From the NCBI GenBank assembly GCA_001796935.1, contig MGNX01000036.1, forward strand, positions 16,739 to 41,930: a stretch of 25,192 bases of DNA. Reading direction: 5' to 3'. Each line of letters opens with the position of its first letter. Positions within the stretch are counted from its first letter, which is position 1. Shown piece after piece: positions 7,757 through 14,251 of this stretch. A program made the position numbers and the translations under genes. Under the pieces are notes generated by a model. That model saw only the letters and a list, made by a program, of their open reading frames with translations, searched no databases and was not told the DNA's origin. Source of the DNA: Chloroflexi bacterium RBG_16_60_22 (lineage in GTDB: Bacteria > Chloroflexota > Dehalococcoidia > Dehalococcoidales > RBG-16-60-22).

Positions 7757-7771
7757 CCAAGGAGGGAGAAT

Positions 7772-8161
7772 ATGCCACGTGTCGCGGGAATAGATATACC
7801 GGTTAATAAGCAGGCCTGGGTATCGCTGCAGTACATTTACGGCATCGGCCGGGCCCAGAGCTTAAAGATTTTGTCCCAGGCGAAAATCGCTCCGGAGATC
7901 CGTGTCAAGGACCTCACCGAGGAAGAAGTCAATAAGCTGCGTGAAATCATCGATAAGCAGTACCGGGTGGAGGGCGAGCTCCGGAAAGAGATTAACTTCA
8001 ATATCAAGCGCCTGATAGAAATCGGCAGCTACCGCGGTCTCCGGCACCGCCACGGCCTGCCGGTGAGGGGGCAACGGTCGCGCACCAACGCCCGCACCAA
8101 GCGCGGACCGCGTAAGACGGTCGCCGGCCGCGGCCAGAAGCGCGGCATGGCCAAGAAATAG
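7772..8161 (+). CDS. rpsM: 30S ribosomal protein S13
   Basis: S13 sits in the head of the small subunit and bridges to L5 and the P-site tRNA. The 129-residue product has the helix-two-turn-helix region VAGIDIPVNKQAWVSLQYIY followed by GIGRAQSLKIL, then LREIIDKQYRVEGELRKEI, and the long basic tail RGQRSRTNARTKRGPRKTVA. The family length and order are normal. AAGGAGGGAG stands just before the ATG. It starts the rpsM-rpsK-rpsD-rpoA-rplQ alpha-operon block. Confidence 0.97.
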   Translation: MPRVAGIDIPVNKQAWVSLQYIYGIGRAQSLKILSQAKIAPEIRVKDLTEEEVNKLREIIDKQYRVEGELRKEINFNIKRLIEIGSYRGLRHRHGLPVRGQRSRTNARTKRGPRKTVAGRGQKRGMAKK

Positions 8162-8189
8162 TCGGGTGAACTGACACAAGGAGGACAGG

Positions 8190-8582
8190 GTGGCACAGAA
8201 AAAGAAGGCAAAAGCGAGGCGAAGGGAGCGCAAGGCCGTCCCTACCGGGCGGGCTTACGTCCAGTCCAGCTTTAACAATACCATCGTGACGCTGACCGAC
8301 CCCCAGGGCAACGCCCTGGCCTGGGGCAGCTCCGGGACGGCCGGGTTCAAGGGTTCCCGCAAGGGCACGCCCTACGCGGCCCAGATGGCCGCCCGTGACG
8401 CCGCCCGCAAGGCCATGGTCCACGGCCTGCGCCAGGTGGAGGTCTATATCAAGGGTCCGGGGAGCGGCCGCGAGGCGGCTATCCGCTCGCTGCAGGGCTC
8501 CGGCCTTTACATCACCGGCATCAGGGACGTCACGCCCATCCCGCACGCCGGGTGCCGGCCTCCCAAGAGGAGACGAGTCTAA
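8190..8582 (+). CDS. rpsK: 30S ribosomal protein S11
   Basis: S11 lies in the platform of the small subunit next to the E-site mRNA. The 130-residue product has AYVQSSFNNTIVTLTDPQGN and GFKGSRKGTPYAAQMAA, then VEVYIKGPGSGREAAIRSLQ, and ends DVTPIPHAGCRPPKRRRV, the standard C-terminus. The start is GTG 8190, with AAGGAGGA at 8178-8185 about five bases upstream. Conserved sequence begins well inside, so a slightly different start would not alter the call. Confidence 0.96.
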   Translation: MAQKKKAKARRRERKAVPTGRAYVQSSFNNTIVTLTDPQGNALAWGSSGTAGFKGSRKGTPYAAQMAARDAARKAMVHGLRQVEVYIKGPGSGREAAIRSLQGSGLYITGIRDVTPIPHAGCRPPKRRRV

Positions 8583-8594
8583 GAGGGGAAGAGT

Positions 8595-9224
8595 ATGGCA
8601 AGATATACAGGAGCAGTCTGTCGATTATGTCGACGCAGCGGCGAGAAGCTCTTATTGAAGGGCGGCCGCTGCTTTACACCCAAGTGCGCCGTGGACAAGC
8701 GGCCCAAACCGCCGGGGCAGCAGACCTCGCGGCGGCGCCGCCGCTTCTCCGACCGCGCCCTGCAGCTCCGCGAGAAGCAGAAGGCACGCTACACCTACGG
8801 TATTCTGGAGCGGCAGTTCCACAAGACCTTCAGCAGCGCCGAGAAGCAGGCTGGCATCACCGGCGAGAACCTGCTGGTGCTGATGGAGAGACGCCTGGAT
8901 AACGTCGTTTACCGCCTCGGCTTCGCCGATTCGCGGCCGCAGGCGCGCCAGCTGGTGCGGCACGGGCACATCATGCTGAACGGCCGCAGGACCAACGTCC
9001 CTTCCTGCCTGGTCAAGGAAGGCGATACCGTCAAGTGGCGGGAGGGCAGCCAGAAGTCCGAGTATTTCAAGCAGCTGGTCCAGGACATCGAGGCCAAGAC
9101 CGTCCTGAACTGGCTGAGCCTGGACCGGCAGACCCTCACCGGGCAGGTCCTGTCCCTGCCCACCCCGGAAGAGGTTGACGCCCGGTTCGACGGAAAAGCG
9201 ATTGTTGAGTATTACTCGCGGTAG
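8595..9224 (+). CDS. rpsD: 30S ribosomal protein S4, zinc-binding form
   Basis: S4 nucleates assembly of the 16S 5' domain and affects decoding accuracy. The 209-residue product begins MARYTGAVCRLCRRSGEKL, with a Cys4 set at C9, C12, C26 and C31 typical of the zinc-containing (C+) form. The S4 RNA-binding domain is at about residues 98-160 (MERRLDNVVYRLGFADSRPQ and ARQLVRHGHIMLNGRRTNVPS). The length is typical. It lies between rpsK and rpoA, as in the alpha operon. Confidence 0.97.
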   Translation: MARYTGAVCRLCRRSGEKLLLKGGRCFTPKCAVDKRPKPPGQQTSRRRRRFSDRALQLREKQKARYTYGILERQFHKTFSSAEKQAGITGENLLVLMERRLDNVVYRLGFADSRPQARQLVRHGHIMLNGRRTNVPSCLVKEGDTVKWREGSQKSEYFKQLVQDIEAKTVLNWLSLDRQTLTGQVLSLPTPEEVDARFDGKAIVEYYSR

Positions 9225-9242
9225 CAACAAGGAGGCAACCAA

Positions 9243-10364
9243 TTGGCTGGACTATTAGTCCCGAATATAGAATGTACCGAACAAGCGGATAATTACGGGC
9301 GGTTCGTCGCGGAACCACTGGAGAAGGGGTTTGGTATGACCCTGGGCAACTCCCTGCGCCGTGTGCTGCTCGGCTACCTTCCCGGGGCAGCCGTAACTCA
9401 GGTGAGAATTGAGGGAGTCCAGCACGAGTTCACGGTTATCCCCAACGCCAAGGAAGACGTCATGGAGTTCCTGCTCAATGTCAAGGAGATGAGGTTGAAG
9501 CCCCTCTCCGACCGCGGCGGCATGCTGACGCTGGAGGTGGAGGGGGAACGCCGCATCACGGCGGCGGACATCAAGCCCTCGGCCGACTTTGAGATAACCA
9601 ACCCGGAGCTCGGCCTGGTTACGCTCAACAATCCCGGTAGCCGGCTCTACGTGGAGTTCGACGTGGAGCTGGGGACGGGTTTCCAGACCGCCGAGGCCAC
9701 CGACAACACGCCGGTGGGCACTATTCCGGTCGATGCCATTTTCACGCCGATACGCAAGGTCAACTATACCGTCGAGCCCACCCACATGGGGCGCGAGACC
9801 AGCCGCGAGCGGCTGTTTCTGGATATCTGGACCGACGGCACCACCTCGCCGGTGGATGCCGTGAGTCGCGCTGCCGGCATCTTGATCGAGCAGCTGACCC
9901 CGTTCCTGGAGTACGTCAAGATTTCCCAGATGAAGGCCGAGGAGCGGCTCATCCGCCTCTCCATCCCCGACGAGAAGTACAATATGCCCGTAGAGCAGCT
10001 CGACCTCTCGGTACGGACGATGAACTGCCTGCGGCGCAGCAATATCACCACCGTGGGCGAGCTCATCGGCAAGGGGACCAAGGAGCTGCTCAAGCTGCGT
10101 AACTTCGGGCAGAAGTCCTACCAGGAGATAGAAGACCGCCTCGGCTCGATAGGCCTGTCCCTCAACCCCAAGGTCGAAACGGAGGCGGAAGATGGGGATT
10201 CCCCCCAGGCGGAAGATGGGGATTCCCCCCAGGCGGAAGAGGAGACCCCCAAGCCGGCCAGCAAGAGCAAGAAGAAGGCGGCAGCCGCCGTGGCCGAGGC
10301 TGAAGAGCCCGCCGCCGCCGAGGCAGCTGAAGAACAATCTGAGGATGGAGAGCCGCGGTCATGA
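9243..10364 (+). CDS. rpoA: RNA polymerase alpha subunit with extended acidic tail
   Basis: Alpha nucleates RNA polymerase assembly and its C-terminal domain contacts upstream DNA and activators. The 373-residue product has the N-terminal dimer domain (GFGMTLGNSLRRVLLGYLPG near residue 29) to about residue 230 and the C-terminal helix-hairpin domain at about 245-310 (VRTMNCLRRSNITTVGEL, LLKLRNFGQKSYQEIEDRL). The TTG start has AAGGAGG seven bases upstream. Unusual is a 60-residue low-complexity tail after residue 310, starting with AEDGDSPQ repeated twice and continuing through lysine-rich then Ala/Glu-rich sequence. The stop overlaps the rplQ ATG. Confidence 0.97.
   Translation: MAGLLVPNIECTEQADNYGRFVAEPLEKGFGMTLGNSLRRVLLGYLPGAAVTQVRIEGVQHEFTVIPNAKEDVMEFLLNVKEMRLKPLSDRGGMLTLEVEGERRITAADIKPSADFEITNPELGLVTLNNPGSRLYVEFDVELGTGFQTAEATDNTPVGTIPVDAIFTPIRKVNYTVEPTHMGRETSRERLFLDIWTDGTTSPVDAVSRAAGILIEQLTPFLEYVKISQMKAEERLIRLSIPDEKYNMPVEQLDLSVRTMNCLRRSNITTVGELIGKGTKELLKLRNFGQKSYQEIEDRLGSIGLSLNPKVETEAEDGDSPQAEDGDSPQAEEETPKPASKSKKKAAAAVAEAEEPAAAEAAEEQSEDGEPRS
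10185..10232 (+). repeat. 24-bp in-frame tandem duplication inside rpoA
   Basis: Two identical 24-base units lie head to tail at 10185-10208 and 10209-10232, and the next 8 bases begin a third copy. Each unit encodes AEDGDSPQ in frame. The copies are identical at the DNA level, which suggests recent slippage or duplication. Confidence 0.9.
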
Positions 10365-10714
10365 GGCATCAGATAGCCGGGAAAAAACTGGGCCGGGCCA
10401 CCGGACACCGGCGGGCGCTGTACCGCAACCTGGTGACCGACCTGCTTAAGCACGGAAAAATCGTCACCACCGAGGCCAAGGCCAAGGAAGTGCGCGGCAT
10501 GGCCGAAAAGATGATAACGCTGGGCAAGAAGAGCGGCCTGCACTCGTACCGCCAGGCGCTCTCCTTTATCACCGACAAGAAAGTAACGGAGAAGGTATTC
10601 TCCGAGCTGGGGCCGCGCTACAAGGAACGCTCCGGCGGCTATACCCGCATCGTCAAGCTGGAGCCCCGGCTCGGCGACGGCGCGGCGATGGTCAAGCTGG
10701 AGCTGGTCGAGTAG
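10361..10714 (+). CDS. rplQ: 50S ribosomal protein L17
   Basis: L17 binds 23S rRNA on the solvent side of the large subunit. The 117-residue product begins MRHQIAGKKLGRATGHRRAL and continues RNLVTDLLKHGKIVTTEAKA, both family signatures, with GGYTRIVKLEPRLGDGAAM near the end. The ATG overlaps the rpoA stop as ATGA, which favours coupled translation. It is the usual last ribosomal gene of the alpha block, followed here by truA. Confidence 0.97.
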   Translation: MRHQIAGKKLGRATGHRRALYRNLVTDLLKHGKIVTTEAKAKEVRGMAEKMITLGKKSGLHSYRQALSFITDKKVTEKVFSELGPRYKERSGGYTRIVKLEPRLGDGAAMVKLELVE

Positions 10715-10734
10715 CGTCCGCGGGAAGCGTGAAA

Positions 10735-11523
10735 ATGGTTACGGGACTGGCCACGGATAACCGGGTGGTGCTGACAATCGAATATGACGGCACCGGCTAC
10801 TGCGGGTCACAGTACCAGTCCAACGGACCGACGATTCAGGGGGAGATAGAGAAGGCGTTGCAGAAGCTTACCGGAGAAAAGACCAGGATTAAAGCGGCCA
10901 GCCGCACCGATGCCGGCGTCCACGCCCGCGGCCAGGTGGTCAGCTTCCGGACGGAGTCCAACCTGCCTTTGAAGGCCTTTATCGACGGGCTGAACCATCA
11001 CCTGCCCCGGGACATCGCCGTGAAAGAGGCGTTCCGGGCCGACGATAATTTCGACGTGCGCCGCGGCGCCACCGGCCGCGAGTACAAATATTATATTTTA
11101 AACAGCCCGACGCGCTCGCCGATGCGGCAGGGCTTCTCTTACCGGGTGGACGGCGACCTGGACATCGAGGCGATGAACCGGGCGTGCCGGGCCCTCGTCG
11201 GGCGGCACGACTTCGCTTCCTTCGTCTCCAGTGGCGAGGTCGCCCGGAAGAAGCGGACGGTGCGCACCGTCCGTAAAGCGGAAATAACTCGGGACGGGGA
11301 CATGGTGGTGCTGGACATCGCCGCCGATTCCTTTCTGCCCCACCAGGTGCGCAACACGGTGGGCCCGCTAATCAGCGTGGGACAGGGCCGGATGACGGTC
11401 GAAGAGTTCCACCGTATCGTCGCCGCGGCGACGCCCGGCCTCGCCGGACCCACCGCCCCGGCCGACGGCCTCTGCCTGGTGGGCGTCAACTACCCCGGTC
11501 CCTTTAATGGAGATGCACGATGA
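10735..11523 (+). CDS. truA: tRNA pseudouridine(38-40) synthase TruA
   Basis: TruA converts uridines 38-40 of the tRNA anticodon arm to pseudouridine. The product has the family core AASRTDAGVHARGQV, in which D59 is the catalytic aspartate, plus VLTIEYDGTGYCGSQ near the N-terminus and SFLPHQVRNTVGPLI in the C-terminal half. I prefer ATG 10735 (262 residues), nine bases after GGGA; GTG 10729 would add two residues but leaves only three bases of spacing. Its stop overlaps the rplM ATG. A truA gene between rplQ and rplM is common in several bacterial lineages. Confidence 0.95.
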   Translation: MVTGLATDNRVVLTIEYDGTGYCGSQYQSNGPTIQGEIEKALQKLTGEKTRIKAASRTDAGVHARGQVVSFRTESNLPLKAFIDGLNHHLPRDIAVKEAFRADDNFDVRRGATGREYKYYILNSPTRSPMRQGFSYRVDGDLDIEAMNRACRALVGRHDFASFVSSGEVARKKRTVRTVRKAEITRDGDMVVLDIAADSFLPHQVRNTVGPLISVGQGRMTVEEFHRIVAAATPGLAGPTAPADGLCLVGVNYPGPFNGDAR

Positions 11524-11954
11524 AAACATACAGCGCCAGACCGGCTGACATCGAACGAGCCTGGCATTTGATAGATGCCGCCGACCAGACCCTGGGGAGG
11601 CTGTCCACGCGGATAGCCCGCCTGCTGATGGGTAAACACAAGCCGATGTTCACCCCCAGCCAGGACACCGGGGACTTTGTGGTGGTTATCAATGCGGAGA
11701 AGGTACGCGTCACCGGCAACAAGGGCCGGCAGAAGCTTTACTACCGGCACTCCGGGTATCCCGGCGGGTTCAAGAGCGTCACGCTGGAGAAGATGATGCA
11801 GGATTTCCCGACGCGGGCCATCGAGCACTCCGTCAGGGGGATGCTGCCGCATACCCGCCTGGGCGCCCGGATGAAGAAGCGACTGCGGGTCTACGCCGGC
11901 GCGGCGCACCCGCACGAATCCCAGTTCCAGACCGAGAAGAAGGAAGCGAAGTAA
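11520..11954 (+). CDS. rplM: 50S ribosomal protein L13
   Basis: L13 is an early assembly protein of the large subunit. The 144-residue product has WHLIDAADQTLGRLSTRIAR near the N-terminus, then LMGKHKPMF, DFVVVINAEKVRVTGNK, YYRHSGYPGGFKS, and the signature AIEHSVRGMLPH near residue 100. Length and order are normal. It starts in an ATGA overlap with truA and is followed by rpsI after 12 bases, the standard rplM-rpsI pair. Confidence 0.97.
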   Translation: MKTYSARPADIERAWHLIDAADQTLGRLSTRIARLLMGKHKPMFTPSQDTGDFVVVINAEKVRVTGNKGRQKLYYRHSGYPGGFKSVTLEKMMQDFPTRAIEHSVRGMLPHTRLGARMKKRLRVYAGAAHPHESQFQTEKKEAK

Positions 11955-11966
11955 GAGGACGCCGAT

Positions 11967-12362
11967 ATGGATAAGCAGAGCTATTTTTACGGTACGGGCC
12001 GCCGCAAGACGGCGGTGGCGCGCGTCAAACTGACGGCGGGGAACGGGGCTATCATCGTCAACGGCACGCCCTACGAGGAGAGGTTCTCCTCCCTGGAGCA
12101 CCAGCGGGCCATCGCCCAGCCGTTCCTGGCCACCGAGACCACCGGCAAGTACAACGCGGTCATCAAGGTGGAGGGGGGCGGCGTCACCGGCCAGAGCGGG
12201 GCCATCTCCCATGGCATCTCCCGCGCCCTGGTGCGGGCGGACGAGCGTTTCAAGCCGATTCTGCGCCAGAGCGGCCTGCTGACGCGGGACGCCCGGGCCA
12301 AGGAGCGCAAGAAGCCCGGCCTCAAGCGGGCCCGCAAGGCGCCGCAGTACACCAAGCGTTAG
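11967..12362 (+). CDS. rpsI: 30S ribosomal protein S9
   Basis: S9 lies in the small-subunit head, and its C-terminal tail reaches the P-site tRNA anticodon. The 131-residue product has FYGTGRRKTAVARVKL at the start, GGGVTGQSGAISHGISRAL in the middle and the basic C-terminus KKPGLKRARKAPQYTKR; the terminal Lys-Arg that contacts tRNA is present. It is the last gene of the operon and is followed 24 bases later by the terminator hairpin. Confidence 0.97.
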   Translation: MDKQSYFYGTGRRKTAVARVKLTAGNGAIIVNGTPYEERFSSLEHQRAIAQPFLATETTGKYNAVIKVEGGGVTGQSGAISHGISRALVRADERFKPILRQSGLLTRDARAKERKKPGLKRARKAPQYTKR

Positions 12363-12386
12363 AACGTAAGCGGAAATACGATTTCT

Positions 12387-12426
12387 AGCTGGAAGCCTTG
12401 TTTTTCAGGGCTTCCAGCTTGTTTTT
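12387..12426 (+). terminator. Intrinsic terminator of the ribosomal operon
   Basis: AGCTGGAAGCC at 12387-12397 pairs perfectly with 12409-12419 (11 base pairs, 11-base loop) and is followed at once by a T-rich tract (12420-12426). On the minus strand there is no T-rich tract, so it should act only on plus-strand transcription. Confidence 0.88.
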
Positions 12427-12443
12427 AGCCTCACCCCCTTAAT

Positions 12444-12501
12444 CCCCCTCTCCAAACACGGGATATCTTGCACTCCGTAGATAAATTGTTTGGAGAGGGG
12501 G
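12444..12501. repeat. 15-bp perfect inverted repeat A
   Basis: CCCCCTCTCCAAACA at 12444-12458 is the exact reverse complement of 12487-12501, with 28 bases between. The ends resemble those of repeat D at 12755-12810, which shares the CCCCTCTCCA core. Confidence 0.85.
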
Positions 12502-12512
12502 GAAGTAATGTT

Positions 12513-12535
12513 GAGAGGGGGCTTTGCCCCCTCTC
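12513..12535. repeat. GC-rich hairpin B
   Basis: GAGAGGGGG at 12513-12521 pairs with 12527-12535 around a five-base centre. It could fold in RNA from either strand; no T tract follows on the plus strand. Confidence 0.7.
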
Positions 12536-12682
12536 GCTGACGCACTCCCTTTTTATGATGGGGGGAGATACTATTTAGAGAAGCTTGCGCCCCTCTACGC
12601 AGGCTCATCCCCCTGTTGTCATTCCGGCGAAAGCCGGAATCCAGGTTCGACCTCACCCCCTCTCGCTGTCGCACTCCCTTTT
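12527..12682. repeat. Two copies of a 27-bp direct repeat
   Basis: Copies at 12527-12553 and 12656-12682 differ at one position (GCTGACGC versus GCTGTCGC). Both begin with the CCCCCTCTC block and end with CTCCCTTTT. They are 102 bases apart and enclose the REP-like hairpin. Confidence 0.8.
12617..12644. repeat. REP-like hairpin element
   Basis: ATTCCGGC (12621-12628) pairs with GCCGGAAT (12633-12640) across a GAAA tetraloop, flanked by TGTC and CCAG. Elements of this shape and sequence are widespread as short interspersed repeats in unrelated bacteria. Confidence 0.75.
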
Positions 12683-12723
12683 CAAGGTGGGGAGCTTAAG
12701 CTGCCTAGAGCATGGGGGAGCTT

Positions 12724-12743
12724 GAGGGGGCTCCAGCCCCCTC
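12724..12743. repeat. GC-rich inverted repeat C
   Basis: GAGGGGGCT at 12724-12732 is the reverse complement of 12735-12743 with two bases between. In RNA the innermost pairs would open to form a loop. Confidence 0.65.
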
Positions 12744-12754
12744 ATCCTTTTACT

Positions 12755-12810
12755 CCCCTCTCCAGCCATGAGATACTCGGGGTTGCATTTATGCTCCGGC
12801 TGGAGAGGGG
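12755..12810. repeat. 13-bp perfect inverted repeat D
   Basis: CCCCTCTCCAGCC at 12755-12767 is the exact reverse complement of 12798-12810, with 30 bases between. It lies just downstream of the minus-strand isomerase gene and might help end its transcript, though no clear T tract follows. Confidence 0.8.
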
Positions 12811-12865
12811 TCAGGGGTGAGGTAAAACACGAGAAACGAGTGTAAACTGGAGTCTATTTCTCCCC

Positions 12866-13933
12866 CTACCCCTTCGCCAGCCGGTCCTTGAGGTAGCTGA
12901 TGACCTCAACGGGGGAGGGGTCCACGCGGTAGAGGATAGCCAGGTAATAGCTGGTGAGGTCGCCGTGGAACACCAGGCTGAGCATCTGGGCCAGGGGGCT
13001 TTTCCCCTCGCTGTCAACGAACTCGCAGGCCACCCCGGCGCGCTTGAGAAGCTCGGAGGTGACCTCGTAGCGCAGCCTGACGCGGTCGTTGAAAGAAGGC
13101 GACCGCAGCAGGACCACCCGGACTTTCTGGGCTATTTCCTTCGGTAACGGATAGCCGACCGTGGCGTTGTGGTTAAGCTCCGGGAAGACCTCGTAAAAGG
13201 CCCAGGCCTTGGCGTTCTCGTTAATCTGGGTCTTCCAGCGGTGGGCCGCCTCCGCGGCGATGCCGGCGCCGTAAACCACCGGCAAACAACCGTAAAGTCG
13301 CTGCGCCAGCTGCTTGGCCGGGTTGGAAGCCAGCGGCGACCTCTCGTCGAGGCGGGCCGACAGCTTCTCCAGGACCTGGACAGCCTCATCGACATCCGCC
13401 GCTTTATCACTGAGAAAGCCCAGCTTCTGGAGGACGGCGAGGGTGGGGATAAAGCTGTAGCCGAGGGCGGCGCGGGGCTGCGCCTGGTAGTCGATTTTGA
13501 AAACGGGGACTTTCTTGGATTGAGCCATTTCCATGAGCTTGCCGCCGGTGGTCATCGCCAGAATCCTGGCGCCCGTTTTGAGCGCCGGCTCGAAGGCCGA
13601 GAGGGTTTCCTCGGTGTTGCCCGAGTAGCTGGAGGCAATCACCAGGGTCTTAGCATCGACGAAGGCCGGCAGGCCGTAGTCGCGGTGGACGGTGACGGGT
13701 ATCCTGGCTTCCGCCTGCGCCAGGCTCCGCACCAGGTCGCCGCCGATGGCCGAGCCCCCCATGCCGAGCACCACCACCTTGTTGACGCCGGCGTAGTCCG
13801 GGGGGAGGTCAAAGCTCATGGCGGCCCGGTAGGCCTGGCGGCACTGGAGGGGGAGCTCCTTGATGCGGGCCAGCATGCCAGCGGGGTCATACTGCTGATA
13901 GATTTTAATATCGTCGAGGTTGATAGTTTTCAC
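12866..13933 (-). CDS. Bifunctional phosphoglucose/phosphomannose isomerase
   Basis: This cytoplasmic enzyme family interconverts fructose 6-phosphate with glucose 6-phosphate and with mannose 6-phosphate. The 355-residue product has a double SIS fold. VVLGMGGSAIGGD (about 54-66) and SSYSGNTEET (101-110) bind the sugar phosphate. QPRAALG supplies R154, and INENAKAW and ELNHNAT supply E239 and H255; the 16-residue spacing between them equals that of the catalytic pair in the Pyrobaculum enzyme. The start is GTG, four bases after a GGGGGAGG site. It is a lone gene facing the ribosomal operon. Classical glucose isomerase (PGI) is larger and unrelated in detail. Confidence 0.92.
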   Translation of the reverse strand: MKTINLDDIKIYQQYDPAGMLARIKELPLQCRQAYRAAMSFDLPPDYAGVNKVVVLGMGGSAIGGDLVRSLAQAEARIPVTVHRDYGLPAFVDAKTLVIASSYSGNTEETLSAFEPALKTGARILAMTTGGKLMEMAQSKKVPVFKIDYQAQPRAALGYSFIPTLAVLQKLGFLSDKAADVDEAVQVLEKLSARLDERSPLASNPAKQLAQRLYGCLPVVYGAGIAAEAAHRWKTQINENAKAWAFYEVFPELNHNATVGYPLPKEIAQKVRVVLLRSPSFNDRVRLRYEVTSELLKRAGVACEFVDSEGKSPLAQMLSLVFHGDLTSYYLAILYRVDPSPVEVISYLKDRLAKG

Positions 13934-14251
13934 GGAGCCTCCCCCATTACGGCCGGTCTAAGGCCTCCTGTATGTTCCTCCATATTGTATCGCTAACTAT
14001 CTTCGAATTCCAGTTCAGCTCTGGCCCGTCTACGATATTCATTATCAGACCTGCCTCTGGTATCCTCAGCGTCCCTGCGCCGCGGCGCTGGTCCAATTTT
14101 CGCAGCCGGCAGGACGGCTTTAACGCAGGGCGGCTTGCACTCGGGAGAGCCGTCCAGGTGCGTGTCATTCCGATTATAGATTTGCGATAGCATTAAGCCA
14201 AGCTATAGAGCGTATGATAAAAATAATGCAGAGCTGCTATTCTCGCGACGC
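13934..14251. other. Gene-poor interval with inverted repeats
   Basis: No convincing gene is present. A minus-strand frame at 13993-14193 (66 codons) has no Shine-Dalgarno site and no family I recognise. Structure seen: GGACGGCT at 14112-14119 with its reverse complement at 14148-14155 (28-base loop), and the perfect 12-base palindrome GCGCCGCGGCGC at 14077-14088. On the minus strand TACAAT (13984-13989) could be a -10 element for the isomerase gene about 50 bases on, but no good -35 is placed above it. Confidence 0.5.

Larger units (their letters stand above)
12427..12865. repeat. Gene-free mosaic of short intergenic repeats
   Basis: This stretch between the converging rpsI and sugar-isomerase genes holds no credible gene. 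It is built from C/T-rich and G/A-rich blocks that form several inverted repeats, one direct repeat and a REP-like hairpin, described separately. Apparent reading frames here are translations of these repeats and match no recognisable protein. The pattern resembles the mosaic intergenic repeats found in many bacterial genomes. Confidence 0.75.

Noticed and set aside
7862..8546. Minus-strand frames opposite rpsM and rpsK
   Set aside because: Shadows of conserved ribosomal genes; no start signal and no family match.
9255..10337. 360-codon open frame on the minus strand opposite rpoA
   Set aside because: It is the antisense shadow of a certain gene in high-G+C DNA and its product has no recognisable domain.
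12527..12682. CRISPR-like pair of 27-bp repeats
   Set aside because: Only two copies, with a 102-base interval that itself contains a REP-like hairpin, and no cas gene nearby.
12405..12820. Reading frames on both strands (12405-12674 minus, 12524-12820 plus) between rpsI and the isomerase gene
   Set aside because: They are translations of the repeat mosaic and of the terminator, show no protein family pattern, and overlap each other on opposite strands.
13169..13996. 275-codon plus-strand frame opposite the isomerase gene
   Set aside because: Antisense shadow; the minus-strand gene has complete active-site motifs in order.
14193..14251. Possible terminator after the double-receiver gene
   Set aside because: GCAG/CTGC gives only a 4-base stem; the following A/T-rich tract is suggestive but not enough.
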